Shown one piece after another: positions 17,581-25,881 of a stretch of DNA of 64,000 bases (positions are counted from its first letter, which is position 1; the number at the start of each line of letters is the position of its first letter). The stretch covers positions 1-64,000 of the forward strand of contig NZ_JAQOSO010000010.1 of NCBI RefSeq assembly GCF_030068505.1, written 5' to 3'. Source of the DNA: Roseofilum capinflatum BLCC-M114 (GTDB lineage: Bacteria; Cyanobacteriota; Cyanobacteriia; Cyanobacteriales; Desertifilaceae). A program made the position numbers and the translations under genes. Under the pieces are notes generated by a model, which ran no database searches, was not told the DNA's origin, and was given only the letters and a program-made list of their open reading frames with translations.

Positions 17581-17603
17581 CTGTTGAGAGAAATTCTCAA
17601 CAG
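17581..17603 (+). promoter_or_regulatory. Hairpin in the isiA leader
   Basis: Arms ctgttgaga and tctcaacag are exact complements around a five-base centre, 31 bp before the isiA start. It may be a 5' UTR stem that stabilises or regulates the mRNA, or a second operator. Confidence 0.4.
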
Positions 17604-17633
17604 CTAACGCGCTCTGACTCAGTTAACGATCCT

Positions 17634-18662
17634 ATGCAAACCTACGACAACCCCAAAGTCACCTATGACTGGTGGGCAGGCAATGCAAGATTTGCCAACC
17701 TTTCCGGGCTATTTATCGCCGCCCATGCAGGGCAAGCAGCCCTTATCGCATTCTGGGCAGGAGCCTTTACCCTATTTGAAATGTCGGGATTCGATCCCAA
17801 TCAATCCATGGGCGAACAAGGACTCATCCTTCTTCCCCACCTAGCCACCCTAGGCTGGGGAGTTGGTGAAGGGGGGCAAGTCACCGACACTTATCCCTAC
17901 TTCGTCATTGGAGCCATTCACCTCATTTCTTCTGCCGTGCTAGGAGCTGGAGCCTTATTCCACACCTTCAAAGCACCAGAAGACCTCAAAACCGCTCAAG
18001 GTTTTGCGAAGAATTTTCATTTTGATTGGGAAAACCCCAAACAATTGGGCATCATCCTAGGACATCATCTCTTATTTCTCGGCATGGGAGCCTTCTTGCT
18101 CGTGGGCAAAGCCATGTACTGGGGAGGGCTTTACGATAGCACCACGGAAATCGTCCGCATCATTAGCAACCCCACCCTTGACCCCTTAATCATCTATGGG
18201 TATCAAACCCACTTTGCCAGCATTAGCAGCTTAGAAGATTTAGTGGGCGGTCATATCTATGTGGGCATCTTACTCATCGGTGGTGGGATTTGGCACATTC
18301 TTGTCCCTCCCATGAACTGGGCCAAGAAAGTCCTCACCTTTTCCGGTGAAGCCATCCTCTCCTACTCCTTGGGTGGCATTGCTCTGGCGGGTTTTGTTGC
18401 CGCTTACTTCTGTGCAGTCAACACCCTAGCCTATCCCGTCGAGTTTTATGGCCCCGTTTTAGAAGTGAAATTGGGAATTGTTCCTTATTTTGCCGATACC
18501 GTCGATTTACCTGGAGGCACTTATAGCTCCCGGTGTTGGTTAGCAAATGCCCATTTCTTCCTCGCCTTCTTCTTCCTGCAAGGCCATCTGTGGCACGCTC
18601 TACGGGCAATGGGATTTGATTTCCGCCGCGTAGAACAAGCCCTCAACGCCGTGGAAGGATAA
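17634..18662 (+). CDS. isiA: Iron-stress chlorophyll-binding protein IsiA (CP43')
   Basis: A 342-residue, six-TM chlorophyll a antenna protein of the CP43/Pcb family that forms rings around photosystem I and dissipates energy under iron limitation, in the thylakoid membrane. The N-terminus ([16 protein letters not shown]), the His-bearing helices ([34 protein letters not shown]) and the C-terminal [15 protein letters not shown] segment are all as expected, and the large lumenal loop of CP43 is absent. Followed by isiB 123 bp downstream and isiC, forming the classical isiABC iron-stress operon. A candidate Fur box lies upstream. Other Pcb proteins are possible but the isiB neighbour argues for IsiA. 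Confidence 0.95.
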   Translation: MQTYDNPKVTYDWWAGNARFANLSGLFIAAHAGQAALIAFWAGAFTLFEMSGFDPNQSMGEQGLILLPHLATLGWGVGEGGQVTDTYPYFVIGAIHLISSAVLGAGALFHTFKAPEDLKTAQGFAKNFHFDWENPKQLGIILGHHLLFLGMGAFLLVGKAMYWGGLYDSTTEIVRIISNPTLDPLIIYGYQTHFASISSLEDLVGGHIYVGILLIGGGIWHILVPPMNWAKKVLTFSGEAILSYSLGGIALAGFVAAYFCAVNTLAYPVEFYGPVLEVKLGIVPYFADTVDLPGGTYSSRCWLANAHFFLAFFFLQGHLWHALRAMGFDFRRVEQALNAVEG

Positions 18663-18785
18663 TCCGACTCTTTTGGGTCAGTCAGTTGTTTTAATTCTCT
18701 CCTCTTTTAGTGAGGGGTTTCTAGGAAAAGTCAAGACTGAAATCCCTCTTTTTGTATTCATTGATCGTGAAAGGATAAGGTAAAA

Positions 18786-19298
18786 ATGGCAAACATTGGA
18801 CTATTTTTCGCAACGCAAACCGGCAAGACCGAAGAAGCAGCAGAAGCCATTCAAAAGGAATTTGGCGGTACTTCTGTGGTCGCCCTACATGATATGGCTG
18901 ATGCTAGTGCAAGTGATTTTGAGGGCTATCAATATTTGATTATTGGTTGTCCGACTTGGAACATTGGCGAACTCGCCAGTGATTGGGAGGGGTTTTATGA
19001 TGACCTCGATGCTATTGAGTTTAGCGGGAAAAAAGTGGCTTATTTTGGTACAGGCGATCAAATTGGCTATAGTGATAACTTTCAAGATGCGATCGGCATT
19101 TTAGAAGAGAAAATTGCTGGTTTAGGGGGGCAAACAGTGGGCTATTGGCCGACTGATGGCTATGAGTTTAATGAATCTCAAGCTGTGCGGAATGGCAAAT
19201 TTGTAGGATTGGCTCTTGATGAAGATAATCAACCAGAGTTGAGTGCAGAACGAATTCAGACTTGGGTCGCGCAAGTTCAGAAAGAGTTTGGTCTCTAA
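18786..19298 (+). CDS. isiB: Flavodoxin IsiB
   Basis: A 170-residue long-chain flavodoxin that replaces ferredoxin as photosystem I electron acceptor when iron is short. The FMN phosphate loop FATQTGKTEEAA lies at residues 8-19, and the flavin-stacking regions PTWNIGELASDWEG (near 56-69) and GTGDQIGYSDNF (near 88-99) are intact. The ribosome site AAAGGATAAGG precedes the ATG by a few bases. Second gene of isiABC; a possible weak hairpin (ctcttttagtgaggg) sits in the isiA-isiB gap and could lower readthrough. Confidence 0.95.
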   Translation: MANIGLFFATQTGKTEEAAEAIQKEFGGTSVVALHDMADASASDFEGYQYLIIGCPTWNIGELASDWEGFYDDLDAIEFSGKKVAYFGTGDQIGYSDNFQDAIGILEEKIAGLGGQTVGYWPTDGYEFNESQAVRNGKFVGLALDEDNQPELSAERIQTWVAQVQKEFGL

Positions 19299-19407
19299 AA
19301 TATAGAACGGTTAAAATTCACCGTATGTGTTCGATCGGGTAAGTTTAATCCCCACATTATGTTTAAGCTTACCTTTATTTTTCGTTATTTTTTTCTAGGA
19401 ATTATTC

Positions 19408-20139
19408 ATGACTCAATTACCTGATGTTTTGTGGATTAATGTCAATCCCAGTTTTCGCCGCTTCCATCGTCCCCTGCTGAGGCTATTATCTGCCCATGTC
19501 CCCCTGGCAGAATGGCAGTATGAGCAAACAGAAGATGAGGGAACTTGCTTAAATCAGGGGTTGAGATTGCTTCATCATCATATTCAGCAGTACGATCGCC
19601 CCTTACACCTACTTGGTCATGGTACGGGAGGCTTGTTAGCTCTATTGTATGCTCGTCGCTATCCGCAAAGCGTGCGATCGCTCTCCTTGCTTTCTGTGGG
19701 GGTATATCCGGCGATCGATTGGCAAGCCCATTACTATGTACAATTGGGCTTACTGCCCTGTTCCCGCGATCGCATCTTAACCCAAAGTGCCTACAATCTC
19801 TTTGGGGTTCATTCTCCCCCCGTCATTGCCGAATTAGTCAGCATCTTAGAAAAGGACTTAAAAACCTCCCTCTCTCCCCATTCCCTCTATAGACGCGCTC
19901 AAATTCTCCCCAGTGAACTCGATCCTCCCCTCTTCGTCAGTCGAGGAAACCAAGATCTAGTCGTCGATCCGAGCTTATTTGAGGGATGGAAACCTTGGTT
20001 AAAAGAGGGCGATCGCCTTTGGGAATGTCCCCATGGACGCTACTTTTTCCACCATACCCATCCCCAACCCGTCAAACGGCAGATTCTCAACTTCTGGAAA
20101 TCCCTAACCCCACTCTACTCCATCCTCAAAAGTGCTTAA
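19408..20139 (+). CDS. isiC: IsiC-like alpha/beta-hydrolase-fold protein lacking the nucleophile Ser
   Basis: A 243-residue protein with an alpha/beta-hydrolase fold, third in the iron-stress operon, 109 bp after isiB with TAGGA before its ATG. The nucleophile elbow reads GHGTGG at residues 70-75, so position 72, where Ser normally stands in GxSxG, is Gly. A late acid (SRGNQDLVVD) and a His (FFHHTHPQ) are present. isiC genes encoding hydrolase-like proteins downstream of isiAB are known from Synechocystis. Without the serine, classical esterase chemistry is unlikely; a binding role or use of Thr73 are open possibilities. Confidence 0.75.
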   Translation: MTQLPDVLWINVNPSFRRFHRPLLRLLSAHVPLAEWQYEQTEDEGTCLNQGLRLLHHHIQQYDRPLHLLGHGTGGLLALLYARRYPQSVRSLSLLSVGVYPAIDWQAHYYVQLGLLPCSRDRILTQSAYNLFGVHSPPVIAELVSILEKDLKTSLSPHSLYRRAQILPSELDPPLFVSRGNQDLVVDPSLFEGWKPWLKEGDRLWECPHGRYFFHHTHPQPVKRQILNFWKSLTPLYSILKSA

Positions 20140-20186
20140 AGCTCACTTTAGGAGTGCGAGCATCTTGCTCGCTTATTCCTTACTAC

Positions 20187-20303
20187 TGCCGTGACAACCC
20201 TAAAATGGTGGGTTACGGCGGATTGATAGATTGCTGTCAGAGTCTAGGTTTTAGCCGCCTAACCCACCCTACGCTAATGCACATTTTTAGCTGTGTCACG
20301 GCA
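20187..20303. mobile_element. MITE-like element with tgccgtgaca ends
   Basis: Ends tgccgtgaca (20187-20196) and tgtcacggca (20294-20303) are exact inverted repeats, and the similarity continues imperfectly for about 24 bp (ctaaaatg against cattttagc). An internal palindrome pairs gtgggttacggcgg with ccgcctaacccac. Non-coding, 117 bp, in the convergent gap between isiC and the COG0523 gene. A gtgcgagcatcttgctcgc repeat precedes it at about 20154. Confidence 0.6.
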
Positions 20304-20339
20304 CTAGGGTGCATTAATCACGCACCCTAAAGGACTAGA

Positions 20340-21479
20340 TTACCCTCCAAAGCCTCTACCCCGATGGGTAGAAGGTAGGGTTAGGCAATTATTCAACTGG
20401 GAAAGTAGAGTTTCTTGATCCAAATCTTGACCAATTAACACAAGCTGGTTTTTCGGTTCCCCTTTCCATTCTTGATCGTCAAGGGTAAACCGTTTACCAC
20501 TCAGGTGAAAGATATGGCACATGGGGCTTTCATCAAACCAGAGTATTCCCTTAGCGCGGAAGATATTCGGCGGTAAGTTATGATCGAGAAACTTTTGAAA
20601 CTTCTTAATCGAGAAGGGGCGATCGCTCTGAAATGAAATCGACATAAATCCATCATTTTCCAAATGGTTAGAATGATGATGGTGGTGATGGTCATGATCG
20701 TGATGGTGGTGATGGTCATGATCATGATCGTGATGGTGGTGATGTTCATGGTCATGATCGTGGTGGTGATGATGGTCATGATCATGATCGCGATCGTGGC
20801 TATGATCATCCTCTTGCTCAAAGTATTTATCCGACTCAAACAAACCCACACTCAAAATTAACGGTAAAGAAACCTGACTTTTCACCGTCCTTAAAATCCG
20901 AGCATCCGCCTTAATATCGCGGATTCTCACCTCCAAACTATCTACATCCGCTTCATCAACCAGATCGGTTTTATTCAAAAGGATAATATCCCCATAGGCA
21001 ATCTGACTATAGGCCGCTTCCGAATTAAACAAATCTAAGCTAAAATTTTCTGAGTCCACCAGGGTAACAATGGAATCGAGACGGGTGAGATCGCGCAATT
21101 CCGTACCCAAAAAGGTTAGCGCTACGGGAAGGGGGTCAGCAATTCCTGTAGTTTCCACCACCAAATAATCGAGATGTTGCTGACGCTCTAGGACGCGATA
21201 GACTGCATCAGCCAATTCATTATTAATCGTGCAGCAAATACAACCATTACTCAATTCCACCATATCTTCATCGGTGGAAATAATCAGTTCATTATCAATT
21301 CCTATTTCGCCAAACTCATTCACCAGAACGGCTGTTTTTATTCCCTGTTGGTTACTGAGAATGTGATTGAGCAGGGTAGTTTTCCCGCTTCCGAGGAACC
21401 CCGTGATGATGGTTACTGGTAGAGGAGGTGAAGCGGTGTCTTGTTGTTCAGAGGGTTTGGAGGTTACTGCTGAGGTCAT
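20340..21479 (-). CDS. COG0523/CobW-family GTPase with His-rich metal-binding stretch
   Basis: A G3E GTPase of the COG0523 group, thought to act as a metallochaperone (zinc or cobalt allocation). Walker A is GFLGSGKTT (residues 27-35), the metal motif is GCICCT, the Walker B/G3 region is VVETTGIADP and the base-specificity loop is NKTD. An unusually long His/Asp-rich insert (about 50 residues, residues ~220-275) separates the GTPase from the CobW C-terminal domain. I place the start at 21479; the frame opens 15 codons earlier, but a candidate Zur box covers that stretch. The Zur-like site suggests induction by zinc shortage. Cobalt is the alternative metal, given cbiMNQO and dmeF nearby. Confidence 0.82.
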   Translation of the reverse strand: MTSAVTSKPSEQQDTASPPLPVTIITGFLGSGKTTLLNHILSNQQGIKTAVLVNEFGEIGIDNELIISTDEDMVELSNGCICCTINNELADAVYRVLERQQHLDYLVVETTGIADPLPVALTFLGTELRDLTRLDSIVTLVDSENFSLDLFNSEAAYSQIAYGDIILLNKTDLVDEADVDSLEVRIRDIKADARILRTVKSQVSLPLILSVGLFESDKYFEQEDDHSHDRDHDHDHHHHHDHDHEHHHHHDHDHDHHHHHDHDHHHHHHSNHLENDGFMSISFQSDRPFSIKKFQKFLDHNLPPNIFRAKGILWFDESPMCHIFHLSGKRFTLDDQEWKGEPKNQLVLIGQDLDQETLLSQLNNCLTLPSTHRGRGFGG

Positions 21480-21489
21480 AATGCTACTG

Positions 21490-21504
21490 TGAAAACGATT
21501 CTCA
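21490..21504. promoter_or_regulatory. Candidate Zur box
   Basis: tgaaaacgattctca is an imperfect 7-1-7 palindrome (5 of 7 pairs) resembling cyanobacterial Zur sites, 10 bp before the chosen start of the COG0523 gene. Zur control of COG0523 genes is known in Anabaena; here it is inferred from sequence and position. Confidence 0.4.
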
Positions 21505-21673
21505 ATTCTCCTATTATTACCCATAAACAGACAATTGGGCGATCGCCTGACCCATCCAGTCGATCCGGGCGATCGGTCAAGGAGAAAACAAGATACAATT
21601 GATACGTTACAATATTGACAGGCCAGCTCAATACGGATAGGATAGAATTAGAAAACCTAAAAATTAAGCCAAG

Positions 21674-21949
21674 ATGGAAAACACAATTACGATCGCTCTC
21701 ACCCCAGAAGGTAACTTAGAACTCCCTCCAGAAATTCGAGAAAAATTTGCTAACGGCGAACAATACTCGGTATTGACAACAGAAGATTCAATTATTTTCA
21801 AAAAGAACCCCATATCTTCATCTTCTATTCAGAACAATCACTTACCCTTAATTCCAGAACAACCCTATGCCTACTATGCCGATCCAGAAGAACCTGCCAT
21901 CCCCTCAGAAGACTGGAATATGGAAAATGAAGATCAAGGCATTTTATGA
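21674..21949 (+). CDS. AbrB-like antitoxin, pair 1
   Basis: A 91-residue protein. The first 44 residues have the pattern of a swapped-hairpin AbrB/MazE-type DNA-binding domain (ITIALTPEGNLELPPEIREK); the last 45 are polar and Pro/Glu-rich (NHLPLIPEQPYAYYADPEEP) and probably wrap the toxin. The stop overlaps the start of the PIN gene by four bases (ATGA, 21946-21949), the usual TA layout. The first 44 residues are identical to those of the antitoxin at 22494. Autorepression is expected for the family. Confidence 0.75.
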   Translation: MENTITIALTPEGNLELPPEIREKFANGEQYSVLTTEDSIIFKKNPISSSSIQNNHLPLIPEQPYAYYADPEEPAIPSEDWNMENEDQGIL

Positions 21950-22350
21950 TTATTTTGGACACTCATATTTTAGTTTGGTGGATACAAAATGATCCTCAAT
22001 TAAATTCCTATCACCGTGAATGTATTGAACAGGAAAGAAGTAATGGATTAGGCGTTTGTACAATCAGTTTAATTGAGATAGCTAGATTAGTCAGTGCGGG
22101 CCGAATTATTCTGCCTATACCGATCGCTCAATGGTTCGAGATCGCCCTAGGGCAAGAAGGCGTAATGCTGATATCAATTACACCAGCTATAGCAATTGAG
22201 GCTCAAACCTTACCTGGTGATTTTCACAAAGATCCAGCAGATAGAATCATTGTTGCCACAGCCCGATTATCTGATGCTTCTATTGTGACCATCGATCGGA
22301 AAATACTCAACTATCCCTATGTTCAAACAATTCTACCAACGATCCCTTGA
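21946..22350 (+). CDS. PIN-domain toxin (VapC-like), pair 1
   Basis: A 134-residue PIN ribonuclease of the short VapC type. The acidic site is complete: LDTHILVWW (Asp5), SLIEIARL (Glu near 43), DPADRIIVATA (Asp near 99) and TIDRKI. VapC toxins cleave tRNA or rRNA until neutralised by the antitoxin. Translation is coupled to the antitoxin by a 4-bp overlap. The target RNA cannot be deduced. Confidence 0.82.
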   Translation: MIILDTHILVWWIQNDPQLNSYHRECIEQERSNGLGVCTISLIEIARLVSAGRIILPIPIAQWFEIALGQEGVMLISITPAIAIEAQTLPGDFHKDPADRIIVATARLSDASIVTIDRKILNYPYVQTILPTIP

Positions 22351-22485
22351 TTGTTTTCTCTGCGATCGCCTGGCACTTTTTTCGCCACAAAAAGCTGACA
22401 ACCCTTATCCAGTCTGAGTTTCAGACTTGTACAGCAAGTACCAAAGTCAAACCTGCTATGATTGGTACTGGAAAACCTAGAACTC

Positions 22486-22625
22486 AAGCCAAGATGGAAA
22501 ACACAATTACGATCGCTCTCACCCCAGAAGGCAACTTAGAACTCCCTCCAGAGATTCGAGAAAAATTTGCTAACGGCGAACAATACTCGGTATTGACAAC
22601 AGAAGATTCGATTATTTTTAAGAAA
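22486..22625 (+). repeat. Duplicated antitoxin 5' segment (second copy)
   Basis: This segment repeats 21666-21805, starting at aagccaag before the ATG and covering the first 44 codons. The two copies differ at six bases, all synonymous third positions, and similarity stops abruptly after the Lys-Lys codons. Weaker similarity (gaaaacctara) extends about 20 bp upstream. Confidence 0.9.
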
Positions 22626-22751
22626 GTCCCCCAATTGGACTGGGATGAATTAAGGCAAAGGAGGAAAAGATTAGGTGACGATCCTAATCCACTAACCAAT
22701 GAACAGATCTGCGAAATTGTACGGGAAGTCCGCCGGGAACAAAAACAATGA
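22494..22751 (+). CDS. AbrB-like antitoxin, pair 2
   Basis: An 85-residue protein from the ATG at 22494. Residues 1-44 are identical to antitoxin 1; residues 45-85 are a different, basic and helical tail (ELRQRRKRLGDDPN, then EQICEIVREVRREQ). The frame is open further upstream to 22347, but the duplicated leader shows that 22494 is the equivalent start. It overlaps the second PIN gene by four bases (22748-22751). The shared half should bind similar operators, so cross-regulation of the two pairs is plausible. Confidence 0.75.
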   Translation: MENTITIALTPEGNLELPPEIREKFANGEQYSVLTTEDSIIFKKVPQLDWDELRQRRKRLGDDPNPLTNEQICEIVREVRREQKQ

Positions 22752-23182
22752 AAGTTGTTTTTGATACAAATATTTGGGTTTCAGCTATTATTTGGGGTGG
22801 GATTCCCGATCGCATTCTCTTGCTGGGCGAAACTCAGAGCATTACCATCTCTATGTCACAAGAATTATTGAATGAATTAGAAAGAACATTTAGTAAAAGC
22901 AAACTTCAACCCAAATTACAAGCATTAGATTTGACGGTATCTAGTGTGATGAACTTAATTCGAGAATCAGTAATTGTATACCCTATCGATGAAATCACTG
23001 TACCTAATCTTAGAGATCCAGACGATAATATTGTTGTGGCTACAGCGATCGCCGCTCAAGCCGATGTGATGATTACAGGCGATCGCGATTTACTAGTTTT
23101 AGAAACCTATCAGGGAATCAGTATCATGACAGCGAAAGATTTTTTGCAAAGCCTTGAAACAGGAGACTTTCAGGAAAAATAG
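22748..23182 (+). CDS. PIN-domain toxin (COG1569-like), pair 2
   Basis: A 144-residue PIN protein of the COG1569 group: FDTNIWVSAIIWGG (Asp6), ELLNELERT (Glu), DPDDNIVVATA and ITGDRDLL supply the acidic pocket. It is clearly a different PIN subfamily from the toxin of pair 1, although the antitoxins share their first half. Expected ribonuclease; target unknown. Confidence 0.8.
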   Translation: MKVVFDTNIWVSAIIWGGIPDRILLLGETQSITISMSQELLNELERTFSKSKLQPKLQALDLTVSSVMNLIRESVIVYPIDEITVPNLRDPDDNIVVATAIAAQADVMITGDRDLLVLETYQGISIMTAKDFLQSLETGDFQEK

Positions 23183-23256
23183 TTTAAATTATTACCCATT
23201 ACTCATTACTCAATTTGGTATGATGAGGGCTGACCCATTGGAAAGTGTGCTGCCCC

Positions 23257-24717
23257 ATGACCCTAACGTTGACCAATACCCTCACCCGCAGTAAACAACC
23301 CTTCGAGTCCCTGGAACCGGGGAAAGTGCGGATTTACTGTTGTGGAGTCACCGTTTATGACTACTGTCATCTGGGCCATGCGCGGTCTTATATTGCTTGG
23401 GATACCCTGCGGCGCTATCTGCAATGGCAGGGCTATCAGGTAAAATATGTGCAGAATTTTACCGATATTGACGATAAGATTCTCAAACGAGCTAGGGAAA
23501 CCGGCTCAACCATGGAAGTTGTAGCCGAAAAATATACCCAAACCTACTTTGAAGATATGGCGCGGTTAAATGTCCTGGAAGCGGATGAATATCCCAGGGC
23601 AACCCATACCCTAAACGGGATTTTACGGCTGATCCATGAGTTGGAAACTAAGGGCTATGCCTATGCTTCTGGGGGCGATGTCTATTACCAAGTGCGTCAG
23701 TTTCAGGACTATGGCAAGCTTTCCGGGCGCAAGTTGGAGGAGATGCAAGCGGGAGCATCGGGGAGAGTGGTAGAGAGTGGAGAAGAGGCGAAGAAAAAAG
23801 ATCCCTTTGATTTTGCTCTGTGGAAGGGAGCTAAACCGGATGAACCGAGTTGGGAGTCTCCTTGGGGAAAAGGTCGCCCCGGATGGCATATTGAATGCTC
23901 GGCCATGGTGCGCGACTGTTTAGGAGAGACGATTGATATTCACTGTGGGGGCGCGGATCTGGTGTTTCCCCACCATGAGAATGAGGTAGCGCAATCGGAA
24001 GCGGTGACGGGTCAACCGTTGGCCCGGTATTGGTTACATAATGGCTTTGTGACGGTGAATGGGGAAAAAATGTCCAAGTCTTTGGGCAATTTTACGACGA
24101 TTCGGGATTTGTTGGACTCGGAAGGGGGGCCGGAACCGATGGCGCTCCGGTTGTTTGTGCTTCAGGCCCAATATCGTAAACCGATCGATTTTACTCCAGA
24201 GGCGATCGCCTCCGCCCAACGATCTTGGAATACCCTCAAAGAGGGGTTATCCTTTGGCTACAAGCAGGGATCGACCTGGGGATGGGACTTGCAGGTGAAA
24301 TCGGAGGATCTCAACCCGGAAAGTGTGGCGAATTTCAATAGTGCCATGGATGATGACCTGAATACATCAGGCGGATTAGCCGTATTATTTGAATTAGCCA
24401 AAGGGTTAAACCGAGAACAGAATCGCTTGATTCATGAGGGTAAAACGGATGCAGATCCTAACCAGTTATATGAACAATGGCAAACCTTGGTTACCCTGTC
24501 TCAAGTGTTGGGGTTAGAAGTGGAAACCGAGACAGCAACGGATTCCCAAGGATCGCAACTGAGCAATGAGGAGATTGAAGAGGCGATCGCCGCTCGGCAA
24601 GCTGCTCGCAAAGCCAAAAACTTTGCCGAAGGCGATCGCATTCGCGACGACTTACAAAACCAAGGCATTACCCTCATCGATCAACCCGGTGGTCTCACCC
24701 AATGGCATCGCAATTAA
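23257..24717 (+). CDS. cysS: Cysteinyl-tRNA synthetase
   Basis: A class I aminoacyl-tRNA synthetase charging tRNA-Cys. The HIGH-type motif is HLGHARSY, the KMSKS motif is EKMSKSLGN, and the Zn ligands are the early Cys of YCCGVTVYDYC plus GWHIECSAM and the HHENE segment. Length from the ATG at 23257 is 486 residues, typical. A GTG four codons earlier (23245) is in frame but adds nothing conserved. Short taatgag-type repeats precede it (23195-23212). Next gene downstream is a PerM-like transporter after a heptamer repeat. Confidence 0.95.
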   Translation: MTLTLTNTLTRSKQPFESLEPGKVRIYCCGVTVYDYCHLGHARSYIAWDTLRRYLQWQGYQVKYVQNFTDIDDKILKRARETGSTMEVVAEKYTQTYFEDMARLNVLEADEYPRATHTLNGILRLIHELETKGYAYASGGDVYYQVRQFQDYGKLSGRKLEEMQAGASGRVVESGEEAKKKDPFDFALWKGAKPDEPSWESPWGKGRPGWHIECSAMVRDCLGETIDIHCGGADLVFPHHENEVAQSEAVTGQPLARYWLHNGFVTVNGEKMSKSLGNFTTIRDLLDSEGGPEPMALRLFVLQAQYRKPIDFTPEAIASAQRSWNTLKEGLSFGYKQGSTWGWDLQVKSEDLNPESVANFNSAMDDDLNTSGGLAVLFELAKGLNREQNRLIHEGKTDADPNQLYEQWQTLVTLSQVLGLEVETETATDSQGSQLSNEEIEEAIAARQAARKAKNFAEGDRIRDDLQNQGITLIDQPGGLTQWHRN

Positions 24718-24739
24718 CTTCCTGAATAGAGAAAACTGG

Positions 24740-24784
24740 GTTTTCCCCATTCCCTATTCCCCATTCCCCATTCCCCATTCCCTT
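24740..24784. repeat. Heptamer tandem repeat (attcccc)
   Basis: Six near-perfect copies of ttcccat/ttcccct lie in the 69-bp gap between cysS and the AI-2E-type transporter, ending just before its ATG. Same class as 9216-9251, 27982-28026, 50398-50458 and 54012-54037. Confidence 0.85.
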
Positions 24785-24786
24785 TT

Positions 24787-25881
24787 ATGCGCGAACAACG
24801 GATTACTTTTTCCCTATCCACGTTCCTCTTAACCTTACTCTCGGTGCTGCTCATTGTCCTCTTGTGGCAATTACGGGGACTCGTACTGTTGTTAATGATT
24901 TCTATTGTTCTAGCCGCTTCCATTTCTCCCTTAGTGGATGGGGCCGAACGCCTGCGTATTCCTCGATGGTTAGGGGTGATTTTAGTCTATCTAACCCTAC
25001 TTTCTGGATTAACCGGTCTGGGCTTATTAATCGGCCCAACTGTGTTTCAACAAATCGAGCGCCTGATCCAAAAACTGCCTTCCTATGCCGAAATTTTAAT
25101 TCAATTAGCAGAAAATTTACTCGACAACTGGACGAATACTCCCCCAGAACTCTTTAACCTCGTCGATCTACAACAAATTACCAGTTGGCTGATCCGCTCT
25201 AGTCAACAATTAGTGCTGAGATCCTATAGCATTACACGAGGGATTATTGGGGGAGTCTTTAGCCTGATTTTATCCCTGTTTATCTCCGGTTATATGGTCG
25301 CTGATAGCCAAACCTTAATTAACAGTTTGGTGCGCCTACTCCCTGAACCTTGGGATAGCAAAATCGCCGCCCAAGTGCCCACCATTGGCTACCGCATGGG
25401 GAGTTATATTCGCGGACGGTTGATTGTCTCTTTTATCCTGGGAATTGTCACCACGGTAGGCTTAGGTATCCTAGGATTACGGGAGTTTTCCCTGGGTTTA
25501 GGGGCGATCGCCGGAGTCACCAACCTGATCCCGTTTATCGGCCCGGTTTTAGGAGCTATTCCCGCTCTCGTGGTGGCGATCGCCTCCGGGGGCTGGACTT
25601 TCCTATGGGTGTTACTCTTTTTTGTCGTCATTCAAAATATCGAAACCTATATCCTCGATCCCTTCCTCGTAGGTTCATCCGTTGGCGTTCATCCCCTTTA
25701 TCAACTCTTAGCCGTTCTCGGAGGAACCCAAGTTCTAGGGATTATCGGAGCCTTAATTGTGCCCCCATGGGTTGCCGGTGCAGCAACCCTGTTAGAAAAC
25801 CTCTATATTCAACCCAAACTAGCAGCAGAAAAAGCAACCGAAATCCGTTCTCAAGCTACAGAAGATTTGGGAGAAGCATAA
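24787..25881 (+). CDS. AI-2E/PerM-family membrane protein
   Basis: A 364-residue polytopic membrane protein of the AI-2E exporter/PerM family, with about seven to eight TM helices: two at the N-terminus (12-50), one near 60-80, then a periplasmic or amphipathic stretch, and a C-terminal set containing the conserved GAIAGVTNLIPFIGPVLGAIPA segment (near 240). Members export small molecules or act in Na+/H+ balance; the substrate here is unknown. Its 3' end overlaps the opposite-strand gene at 25851 by 31 bp. Confidence 0.8.
   Translation: MREQRITFSLSTFLLTLLSVLLIVLLWQLRGLVLLLMISIVLAASISPLVDGAERLRIPRWLGVILVYLTLLSGLTGLGLLIGPTVFQQIERLIQKLPSYAEILIQLAENLLDNWTNTPPELFNLVDLQQITSWLIRSSQQLVLRSYSITRGIIGGVFSLILSLFISGYMVADSQTLINSLVRLLPEPWDSKIAAQVPTIGYRMGSYIRGRLIVSFILGIVTTVGLGILGLREFSLGLGAIAGVTNLIPFIGPVLGAIPALVVAIASGGWTFLWVLLFFVVIQNIETYILDPFLVGSSVGVHPLYQLLAVLGGTQVLGIIGALIVPPWVAGAATLLENLYIQPKLAAEKATEIRSQATEDLGEA

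Noticed and set aside
20501-20861. Ile/Met/Thr- and Val/Met-rich frames over the COG0523 gene
   Set aside because: They are alternate-frame readings of the His/Asp codon repeats.
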